Origin: Bifidobacterium sp.
GTDB taxonomy: Bacteria > Actinomycetota > Actinomycetes > Actinomycetales > Bifidobacteriaceae
Direction: 5' to 3'
Length of the DNA: 64,000 nt
NCBI RefSeq assembly: GCF_022640935.1
Contig: NZ_JALCCV010000003.1
Coordinates: 62,001 to 126,000 of the forward strand
This document shows positions 55,812 to 64,000 of this stretch, piece by piece. The position numbers and the translations under genes are program-made. Position 1 is the stretch's first letter. Every line of letters starts with the position of its first letter. The notes beneath the pieces are model-generated. The model was given only the letters and a program-made list of their open reading frames with translations. It made no database searches and had not been told where the DNA came from.

Positions 55812-57026
55812 ATGCATTTTTCCTCACGGGTGGATATCAGCGAACCCAATCCCATAGCTCAGGCCGAGGCGCAAGCTGCGTCCGATGGCGTGGATTTGGG
55901 CAAGCTCAACGATTCGAATCCGACGAGGCACGGACTCGGGCCTGCTCAGATTCCCGGCATCTACGCAGCCCAACCGCGCGGCCCGAGCGTGGCGCGTGCG
56001 GCGCTGGCCGCCATGCTCGACGCACAGGATCTCGGTGCCACCCGTCATGCTGCGCAATCCTGCAAACAGGGCGATGCGGCAGGTACCGTCGATCCGGACT
56101 GCCTGTATTTGCTCAGCTCAACCTCGCAGGCTTATTCCTGGCTGTTCAAGCTGCTGTGCGACGCAGACGACATCGTGTTGACGCCCAAACCGGGTTACCC
56201 GCTTATCGAGTCGATCGCGCGGCTGGAGTGCGTGCGCACGCTCGAATACCAATTGGGCTTCGATGGCTCATGGTTCATCGACACGGGTGCGCTTCGCATG
56301 CTGCTGGAAGGCCCGGACGGTTCGCGTGTGCGTGCTTTGGTGCTCATCAATCCGAACAATCCCACCGGTTCCTATGTTAAACCGGGGGAGCGGACCGAGC
56401 TGGTCGAGCTATGCTGGACGCATGGCGTCGCGCTGATCGCCGACGAAGTATTCTTCGAATATGCGCTGGAGCCGTTCGCTGGCAATGCGCGTTTGGCTGG
56501 CGAACAAGGCGTGCTGACGTTCGCTTTGGACGGATTTTCCAAAATGCTGGCTGCGCCGCATGCCAAGGTCGGGTGGATCCGGGTTTCCGGACCGCGGCCA
56601 GACGTGGATGGGGCGATTCGCCGACTTGACGTGATCGCCGACGATTACCTGCCGATGAGCGATATCATCGCCGGGCGCATTCCGGAGCTGCTTGCCGCCG
56701 CTCCTGTGCAGACCGGGCGTGTGCGGCGCAGGACGCAGGCTAATCTGGCGGCATTGCACGCGATGTTGCAGGCCGATGCGCATGGGCTGGTATCCGTGCT
56801 GCGCGCGGAAGGCGGATGGAATGTGCTGCTGCGGCTGCCTGCCATATTGGATGAGAACGATGTGGTGCTGGCGCTGATCCGCGAACGTCGGCTGTCCGGC
56901 CAGCCAGGCTATTTCTTCGACATGGTCACGAATGGCTATTTGGCTTTGTCGCTGCTGCCAGAACCCGAAATATTCAAAGCGAATGTGCAGGCGGTGCTCG
57001 ACACCGTTGCCGGTCTTATCGGCTGA
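55812..57026 (+). CDS. PLP-dependent class I/II aminotransferase
   Basis: A 404-residue fold-type I enzyme. The PLP-phosphate and substrate elements are SSTSQAYSWLF near 96-106, NPNNPTGSY near 179-187 and DEVFFEYAL. The Schiff-base lysine is in DGFSKMLAAP near 239-248 (key K), followed by KVGWIRVSG. GAGG stands 5 bases before the ATG. It resembles alanine/aspartate-type aminotransferases; donor and acceptor are not fixed. It is co-transcribed with ppgK. Confidence 0.88.
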   Translation: MHFSSRVDISEPNPIAQAEAQAASDGVDLGKLNDSNPTRHGLGPAQIPGIYAAQPRGPSVARAALAAMLDAQDLGATRHAAQSCKQGDAAGTVDPDCLYLLSSTSQAYSWLFKLLCDADDIVLTPKPGYPLIESIARLECVRTLEYQLGFDGSWFIDTGALRMLLEGPDGSRVRALVLINPNNPTGSYVKPGERTELVELCWTHGVALIADEVFFEYALEPFAGNARLAGEQGVLTFALDGFSKMLAAPHAKVGWIRVSGPRPDVDGAIRRLDVIADDYLPMSDIIAGRIPELLAAAPVQTGRVRRRTQANLAALHAMLQADAHGLVSVLRAEGGWNVLLRLPAILDENDVVLALIRERRLSGQPGYFFDMVTNGYLALSLLPEPEIFKANVQAVLDTVAGLIG

Positions 57027-57067
57027 ACTTGCATGTCCCGCAGCCGATTGGTGGCCGCGCCCAGCCG

Positions 57068-59431
57068 TCACAGTAGCGCGAACCACGATCGCACGGTGTA
57101 ATAGAGAACCGGATCCGTGCGGATAAGAGCATCGTCTCGCCCGGGCACGAAGAGCGACAGCACGGCGATCGCGATGCTGACGAGCATAAGCGTCATCGTG
57201 AAAGCACGGACGCACCATAGCGCGATCGATGCCGCTGATGCACTTGTCCGCATGCTTGGCGTCGCCGCCGTATCGCCGAGGCCGCGGGATGCACCTTCAC
57301 GATCCGTCTCCCGTAATATTGCAAGCATGGCACCTATGGCGCCCAGCGAGAACAGCCAGCCATAGTCGGACATATACCGCCAGCCCAAGCCTCCCCGCGC
57401 GGCATCCACCAATGTCAACACCAGCCCGAGCATCAGGCAGCCAGCCAGGAAACCCCATAGCCGCGAGCCTTGCAGCCGGCGCCAGAGCATGGGCAGCGCC
57501 CAGATCAGCAGCAGCGTCGGGCACAGCATGAACAGCCCTCCTGCCATAGGCTCGACATAGGCCCATTGCGCAAGCGGCGCAGGAGCGATGGCGAGGAAGG
57601 GGAAGCTGTGCACGAAGCGCCACGGCAGAAACAGCGAATAGCCGATGATCGCGATGATATTCGAAGAGGACGGCGCATAACGTGTCATATCGGTGACGGT
57701 CAGCTGATAACCTTCCCCGAAATCGAAGGGGGACCCGAAGCGCAGCGCATTGTAGATGCCGATCGGCACGACCATAAGCAAGGCGGGCAAGGCGACCACG
57801 GCTGCCGCGCGCAAACTTCCACGGCCTCCAGGGACCGGGTTTCGTACAACGGTTTCAGGCTCTGCGACGATTTGTTTCGCGGTCCGTGGAGCGGTTACGC
57901 GAGACGAGCTCCCACGCGCAGAGCCGGCGCGGTACATGGTGATGCGATGCCGCAGCGAAACGCCTAGCGCTGCGAGCTGCCGGGCGAAGATCGGGAAGCC
58001 GAGCAATGCCACCAGTGTGAAAGTCGGACGGCAGCCGATATTCGCCGAGATGCACAGGCTGCCAGCAGCCAGCCGTGGCAGGGAGACCGCCGGGGCATTT
58101 CCGATGTGCCACACGGCGTGGGTTCGGCGGCCCTGCACCATGTCGCCCCTGTGCTGCCGACTCGCCTTGGTTGCCTGTGGCGTAGAGCCGAGCCAGAACC
58201 ATAGTCCGAGCGCGCTGATCAGCAGCGAGGCGGCGAATGGCACCGAATAGAAATTCCGGCGCAACATCAGGTACGCGATATTCGAGCCGATGAGCAGCAG
58301 CGTCACCGACATGCTGGCAGCAGCCAGCGATGCGTGCGGGGCAACCCGGCGCACGAGGCGAATGGCAAGCAACGAACCGAAGACGATGAATGCCGCAGAC
58401 AGCAACAGCACTGCAGCCGAAGCCGGCAGCATCATGCCCCCGGGCACCCACAACGAGGACAGCGCGCGATAGGGTAGAAACAGCGCCAACGCAGGCAGCA
58501 CGCCGAAATAGGAATACCAATGTCCCTGATAGAACGCGTAGTCCCAGTATATGGGGCTCACGCCCCGGGCCAGCAGCCGTTCTCGAGTCACCGTGCTGTA
58601 CGGGTCGGCGGCCTTCGCCAGCGCGTCAGGCACCGGCAGATCAAGCGAAAGTCGGCCGTGCAGCAGCGAGTCGGCCAAATGCCCGTACTGGTCGAAATCG
58701 TAGGTGTATGCGCCCGACGCATGAAAATCGAGCGGTTTCGTCATCTGCAGCTGCTGCGCAACACCAATGCCGGCGACTGCCAGCACGGCAGCAGCCATGA
58801 CGGCGAGCAGCGCGCGCTGATACGGGCTTGCAGGATCCAGCTCGGTTCGCCACCATGAGGAACCCGGCCGCCAGCAAACGAACAGCAGCAACAGCGCCGC
58901 CATGGCCGCCACGCGCAGCCAGTCGAACTGGAACGGCACACGGACATTGGCGCGCACCGCCTGAATGGGAATCAATGAGCCTGCCGGCTCTTGAATCCAC
59001 AGGCGCACGGTCGAGCGGGCATCGGCGCGCACATAGAGCGAACGCGGCGTGCGCAGATCGATCGTCTGCACGCGGCCGGCATAGCCGTCGCAATCAAGGC
59101 GGACCTGCACTCGGTCAAGCCCTCGGCGACCCTCACTTTGGCTCGAATGCAGGACGAGCGGATCGATGCGCGCGAACGACGACGTCCCGTCGGCGCCCAG
59201 TTCGAGATACGCCCGGGTCGGGTCCGTGACTTTGAGCAGGCCGCTGTCTGTACGGGCCAGGCCGGCGCCAAACGTGTTCTGCGCGGCGTCGGAATCGGTG
59301 CTGGCTGCGATGCCCTCCCAGAAGGCATGGTTGAACAACGCGCACTCGACAGCAAGGATGGCGAGCAACCCCACCAGGATCCGCAGAACCGAGGAGCGTC
59401 GTCTTCCGAAGTGTTTCGAGCGTGCAATCAC
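57068..59431 (-). CDS. Large polytopic membrane protein (GT-C glycosyltransferase-like)
   Basis: A 787-residue protein. A first membrane helix (about 16-34) is followed by an extracellular beta-rich domain (about 40-185), then about ten further helices (from about 190 to the C-terminus). The loop AYTYDFDQYGHLADSLLHGRLSLDLP (key residues D, Q-Y, H-G) resembles the first acidic loop of GT-C enzymes that use polyprenyl-linked sugars. A large inner loop (about 415-540) is basic and low-complexity. No close family is named with certainty. It probably acts on cell-envelope glycans. It is divergent from the 1157-residue gene, with only 41 bases between their starts. Confidence 0.62.
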   Translation of the reverse strand: MIARSKHFGRRRSSVLRILVGLLAILAVECALFNHAFWEGIAASTDSDAAQNTFGAGLARTDSGLLKVTDPTRAYLELGADGTSSFARIDPLVLHSSQSEGRRGLDRVQVRLDCDGYAGRVQTIDLRTPRSLYVRADARSTVRLWIQEPAGSLIPIQAVRANVRVPFQFDWLRVAAMAALLLLFVCWRPGSSWWRTELDPASPYQRALLAVMAAAVLAVAGIGVAQQLQMTKPLDFHASGAYTYDFDQYGHLADSLLHGRLSLDLPVPDALAKAADPYSTVTRERLLARGVSPIYWDYAFYQGHWYSYFGVLPALALFLPYRALSSLWVPGGMMLPASAAVLLLSAAFIVFGSLLAIRLVRRVAPHASLAAASMSVTLLLIGSNIAYLMLRRNFYSVPFAASLLISALGLWFWLGSTPQATKASRQHRGDMVQGRRTHAVWHIGNAPAVSLPRLAAGSLCISANIGCRPTFTLVALLGFPIFARQLAALGVSLRHRITMYRAGSARGSSSRVTAPRTAKQIVAEPETVVRNPVPGGRGSLRAAAVVALPALLMVVPIGIYNALRFGSPFDFGEGYQLTVTDMTRYAPSSSNIIAIIGYSLFLPWRFVHSFPFLAIAPAPLAQWAYVEPMAGGLFMLCPTLLLIWALPMLWRRLQGSRLWGFLAGCLMLGLVLTLVDAARGGLGWRYMSDYGWLFSLGAIGAMLAILRETDREGASRGLGDTAATPSMRTSASAASIALWCVRAFTMTLMLVSIAIAVLSLFVPGRDDALIRTDPVLYYTVRSWFALL

Positions 59432-59472
59432 CCCATTATTCTATAAGCAACATGTCTTGTTGGATTGGAACA

Positions 59473-62400
59473 ATGACAAGCATGCCTGAATTCATCCACA
59501 ATCCGAACGAACATGGCCGTGCGGTGATCGACGGGCATGAGGCGCTGCAGACGCTGCGCAAAACCATGGTCGCGCTCTCCCCATTGACCAAACGCAGGCG
59601 CTTCGATCATTTCGCCGGCGTTCCCGGAACTCTGGCATTAGGATGGGCGCAGCTGCCGCAGACCCAAGGCCAGGCGTTCTCGGTGGGCGTGTTCATCGAT
59701 GACAGCCACTTCTCGCAGATCGCGCTCGCCGACGGCAAGGGACGGGTGTTCGTCGGCACTGATCCGGACATGGACACGCACGACATGGAACCGAGCCTGC
59801 TCTTCGGCAAGGAGACCGAGCTGAAGATTCCCGCGCGGCCCCGGCTTGCACGGCCTGCGGGAAAGCCTGGTTCCCTGGCGGGAAGGCTTCGCGCGCTCGT
59901 CACGCGCGCCAGCGGCAAAGCCGGCGTCGGCAATCGGCTCTTGGACGCAGTGCAGGGCGGCATCGTGGGCCGGGACGCTTTCGGACAGATGACATGGCTC
60001 GCGTCATGGCTTAAGCACGCCAATCGATATACCTTGGAGCAGCTGCGCATGGAGCTTCCCAAGTCGATGCGCATGGACCTCGAATACCGCGACGCGGTGT
60101 CCATCGCGTTTTTCGGCGCATATCTGCTGCCGCAGCTCAGCGGTCTGCTGATCGGGTTCGGCTCGGGCAACATCTTCCGTCGGCTCAATCGGGAGGCGCC
60201 GCTGGGTGCGATCCGGCGCAGCGTACGGGACTGCGAAAAGGCTCGTTCGAACGGGCTGCGCGTTTCCGGCCTGGAAGAGTATTTCAGCGAACTGATGCAG
60301 CAGTCGGGCGCACTTGACAATACTCCCGGTCTTGAAGCAGTGCATGGCGCCGAGCCGCTGCACCTGTATACGTCAAGCTATTCGGGCAGCTATTTCTTCT
60401 CGTGGGATTCCTCATTGGAATTCGCGCCGGCGCTCAAGGCATTGAAAATCGAAGGCAATCTCAACCGATTCGCCGCAACCAGCGCATGGCTGGAGCGCAA
60501 CGCGCGCATGGGCGCGATGCCGATCGAGGACACCGTCACCCGGGCGCAGGCCGCGCAAATCGATCTGGCGCTGCTTGACGATCCGGCGCTGGGCGCCTTC
60601 AAAAACGATGATTCGCAGCTTGCCTCGATGAATACGGCCGATCCGCATGGTGATATGCCGAACGTCGGCGAACTGAACGGCGATGACGGTGTGCGACCTG
60701 TTATGCATATGATTACGGTCGCACGCGAAACCTCATCCTCGATCGCCGAGGGCTCGCCGGATCCAGTCAATGGATCTGCGAACGGCGAAGGTTCGGAATG
60801 GGTCTACCGCCAGAGCATGTCAACGTTATTGAGTCGGCTGCGGCTGCCATACCGCTATGACGTGGAATTCCGCTCGAATCTGCGTGAGGGCAATGTCTCC
60901 ATCGCCTTCACTACCGCAGGCGTCTCGATGATGCCTTCGCAACGCTACGACTGCGGCTCGCACACATGGACGGCGCTCGGCGAGGGCGAACGTGCGGCTA
61001 TGAGCGCGAACTACAATTTGCGCGTCGGCCTGATGATGGCGGCGCTCGGCTTCGGCGCGGACCCGAACATCACACAGGTTTCGCTGCATATCGACTCCTT
61101 CGGTCTCGAAGAGATCGTGGCCGAGCAGGACAGCGCAATCAGCCAGCTGATGAGCCAAGCGCTGAGCGCATTCGAGCATATGCGTATCTCAGACATCCAT
61201 TTCGGCCCGTCGAAGGCTGATCCCAAAGATGGCGACGTCCATGGCGATCCGTCGCGGCCGGGTGCAGCGGCCGATGAAAGCGAATTGCGACAGCGCGGCG
61301 AGGCGCCCTCTTCCTCACCGCAAGGAGAGACGGAAGACGATGACGAGCAAAGAGAGCCACAGCATGATCCTCAGCACGGCCGACAGGGCGGACGTGATCC
61401 CAAGACATCAGTAGACCGCCAGTTCGAAGACCTGATGAAGGGCGTCGACTTCCCTGATATCGACATCGACGAAATGACTTTCGCTTCCTCCGACGGCGGC
61501 AACCGGACCCAGGGCGATGATGCCCAAAAGGACGATGCGCAACACGGCGATACGCGGCCGGATCAGGATGATCGCGACGATCCGCATGGATTCTCCGGCG
61601 ATCCGATTGAGGCGCTGCGCCGCAATCCGAGCGTGCGCAACATGGTCACCGTGACCTTCGAGCGCGAAGCATTCCTGGCGAGGCTGCAAAACGATGGGCT
61701 GCGCCACCCCGTGGAAACATACCGCCAGTTCAATGCGGCTATGGATGTGGATGGGCAGGGCGGGCTTCGGCCGGTGAATGCCAAGTTCAACTTGCGCGAC
61801 GCCCGGTTCTCTCCGGCTGGCGCGCAGGAAGAACCGGAGCTTGCCGACATGCCGTTCGACGATGCCGTGGCGCACGTCCTCGGTGCAACGAATGCCGTGG
61901 GCCTTTCGATCCAACGCGCCGACCTGCTGCAACGCGCGGTCGACGACTTTCACGGTATCGCCTCCGCGGATTCCCTGCCTTCCGTGGCCAAAGCGCAGCA
62001 GGCTATGGCGATCGTCGAAGAGCTCGGCGACCCTGAGCTTGACGCACTCGCGCCGCAGGTCGGCAGCGCGCTGATCGATTCCACGGACACCCCTGATTTC
62101 AACTTTACATTGTCGGCCGATCTCGACCGGGACCGTCTCAAAGCCCGCGATCTGCTGTTTTCTGGGCAGGTAGATCAGGGCATCGCCAGCCTGCAGGCGC
62201 AGTCAGGGCGCTTGGACGCCATGTTCGCCAGCCGTTCGGGAGTGCCACGGTATTTCAATTCCTACGCCGAACGCGTGGTCTATAACCGCCTGTTCGCCAC
62301 TCCTGGTGAACGCATGGTGCTGATCCCCGACAACTTGTTCTACGCGCATATGGAGCTGGCCGATGTGCTCGCGCAGATCAAAGGCGCGCAGGCCTCGCTG

Positions 62401-62946
62401 CCACAGCTGAGCGCCATGGTCTCGTATGCGCCGACCTATCCGCTGTCGCATATGAAGTTGGCGGTGCAATTGGCGCGCAAGGAGGACTGGGATTCCGCCA
62501 GGGCGGCGTGCCTCAATGCGCTGCGCGTGGCGCTGGACCGCAATGACGCCGCATTCGCCTACTATCGTTTCGCTTACGCGGAATGGATGCGCGACGAGTT
62601 GGACGTCGCCGCGGCCGCTTATGTCATGAGCAGCGCCATAGCGCCCGGGCAGATCGGCTCGCTTGACGCCGAGCTGCATGAGCTGCTCGCCCGCGCCCAA
62701 TCGCAGTGCATCATCGTGCCGCGCGACACGGAGCAGGCTCAGCAATTGCTGACGGAACATGGGCTGCCCGTCTGGCCGAATACCGAGGCCGCTGCGATCG
62801 TGCGCGATGCGGCGAGGGTGTGCGTCGACAATGGCATGTTCGTTCCGGCCCGAACCTTGTCGGTCGCCGTGGCACGGATGAACGAGGCCGACAATAACGG
62901 GATCGACATGGCGCAGGCGCAATTCCTGCGCTCGCTCAACACCTGA
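59473..62946 (+). CDS. 1157-residue protein of unknown function with acidic linker and TPR-like C-terminus
   Basis: A soluble protein without signal peptide. An N-terminal region (about 1-570) has two parts joined by a Ser/Asp-rich linker and contains a hydrophobic patch (about 205-232). A very acidic, Gln/His/Asp-rich linker (about 590-715) follows. The C-terminal region (about 720-1157) is helical with TPR-like repeats, for example PLSHMKLAVQLARKEDWDSA and ARAACLNALRVALDRNDAAF. The ATG at 59473 (GGAAC upstream) is preferred; 59482 is possible. I recognise no enzyme motif and no named family. It is divergent from the GT-C-like gene, so the two may be related in function. Confidence 0.68.
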   Translation: MTSMPEFIHNPNEHGRAVIDGHEALQTLRKTMVALSPLTKRRRFDHFAGVPGTLALGWAQLPQTQGQAFSVGVFIDDSHFSQIALADGKGRVFVGTDPDMDTHDMEPSLLFGKETELKIPARPRLARPAGKPGSLAGRLRALVTRASGKAGVGNRLLDAVQGGIVGRDAFGQMTWLASWLKHANRYTLEQLRMELPKSMRMDLEYRDAVSIAFFGAYLLPQLSGLLIGFGSGNIFRRLNREAPLGAIRRSVRDCEKARSNGLRVSGLEEYFSELMQQSGALDNTPGLEAVHGAEPLHLYTSSYSGSYFFSWDSSLEFAPALKALKIEGNLNRFAATSAWLERNARMGAMPIEDTVTRAQAAQIDLALLDDPALGAFKNDDSQLASMNTADPHGDMPNVGELNGDDGVRPVMHMITVARETSSSIAEGSPDPVNGSANGEGSEWVYRQSMSTLLSRLRLPYRYDVEFRSNLREGNVSIAFTTAGVSMMPSQRYDCGSHTWTALGEGERAAMSANYNLRVGLMMAALGFGADPNITQVSLHIDSFGLEEIVAEQDSAISQLMSQALSAFEHMRISDIHFGPSKADPKDGDVHGDPSRPGAAADESELRQRGEAPSSSPQGETEDDDEQREPQHDPQHGRQGGRDPKTSVDRQFEDLMKGVDFPDIDIDEMTFASSDGGNRTQGDDAQKDDAQHGDTRPDQDDRDDPHGFSGDPIEALRRNPSVRNMVTVTFEREAFLARLQNDGLRHPVETYRQFNAAMDVDGQGGLRPVNAKFNLRDARFSPAGAQEEPELADMPFDDAVAHVLGATNAVGLSIQRADLLQRAVDDFHGIASADSLPSVAKAQQAMAIVEELGDPELDALAPQVGSALIDSTDTPDFNFTLSADLDRDRLKARDLLFSGQVDQGIASLQAQSGRLDAMFASRSGVPRYFNSYAERVVYNRLFATPGERMVLIPDNLFYAHMELADVLAQIKGAQASLPQLSAMVSYAPTYPLSHMKLAVQLARKEDWDSARAACLNALRVALDRNDAAFAYYRFAYAEWMRDELDVAAAAYVMSSAIAPGQIGSLDAELHELLARAQSQCIIVPRDTEQAQQLLTEHGLPVWPNTEAAAIVRDAARVCVDNGMFVPARTLSVAVARMNEADNNGIDMAQAQFLRSLNT

Positions 62947-62965
62947 AAGCCCAATGGCACATTCT

Positions 62966-63001
62966 GTGCGTACTACGCGAACCGCAGCATGCGTAGTGCA
63001 C
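62966..63001 (+). terminator. Bulged hairpin after the 1157-residue gene
   Basis: GTGC-GT-ACTACGC (62966-62978) pairs with GCGTAGT-GCAC (62991-63001), 11 bp with a two-base bulge. No clear T run follows. The rest of the 131-base gap before ligA holds an AT-rich stretch near 63045 that may be its promoter. Confidence 0.45.
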
Positions 63002-63017
63002 CATCATATTCGGATGA

Positions 63018-64000
<983 letters not shown>

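Overview
The window is chromosomal DNA of a high-GC Gram-positive bacterium, most likely Bifidobacterium or a close relative in the Bifidobacteriaceae. The grounds are the Pup ligase PafA, ClpC with CIRCE-controlled groEL and no adjacent groES, a gluABCD glutamate importer, polyphosphate glucokinase, DUF349, DUF3027 and DUF3516 proteins, WXG100 proteins, and gene chains joined by ATGA overlaps. I found no insertion sequence, prophage, CRISPR array, tRNA or rRNA. This is mostly core chromosome with two decayed NUDIX genes.

Bases 1-14.5 kb: the 3' end of pafA, the HU gene, a large flippase-like membrane protein fused to a kinase-like domain, purB, a lipase coupled to a small WXG100-like partner, a complete MoxR/DUF58/VWA (Bat-like) operon, ung and a LytR_C membrane protein. 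Bases 14.5-28 kb: a cold-shock gene, groEL behind two tandem CIRCE operators, a lone WXG100 gene, a TPM-like membrane protein with a two-component system, an extended cold-shock protein with DUF3027, a double Usp protein, clpC and a DUF349 protein, the last two converging on a block of three hairpins.

Bases 28-43 kb: hisS and aspS, then gluABCD, then a second ABC importer operon of the Ugp/carbohydrate type. This second operon holds an ATPase, a permease, a 36-codon ORF, a second permease, an RNase-J-like metallo-beta-lactamase hydrolase and a solute-binding lipoprotein, and is followed by a HAD-IIA phosphatase. The combination suggests import and intracellular cleavage of a phosphodiester, but the substrate is not known from sequence.

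Bases 43-64 kb: a DUF3516 helicase flanked by NUDIX remnants, rarA, a 2-hydroxyacid dehydrogenase and an amidohydrolase. Then comes an FMN-riboswitch-controlled riboflavin transporter, made of RibU and a single-chain EcfA-EcfA'-EcfT fusion, beside a nitroreductase. The window ends with ppgK, an aminotransferase, a GT-C-like membrane protein divergent from a 1157-residue repeat protein of unknown function, and the 5' part of ligA.

The best candidates for something undescribed are the Ugp-like operon with its embedded hydrolase and coupled small ORF, the WXG100-like/lipase pair, and the 1157-residue orphan.
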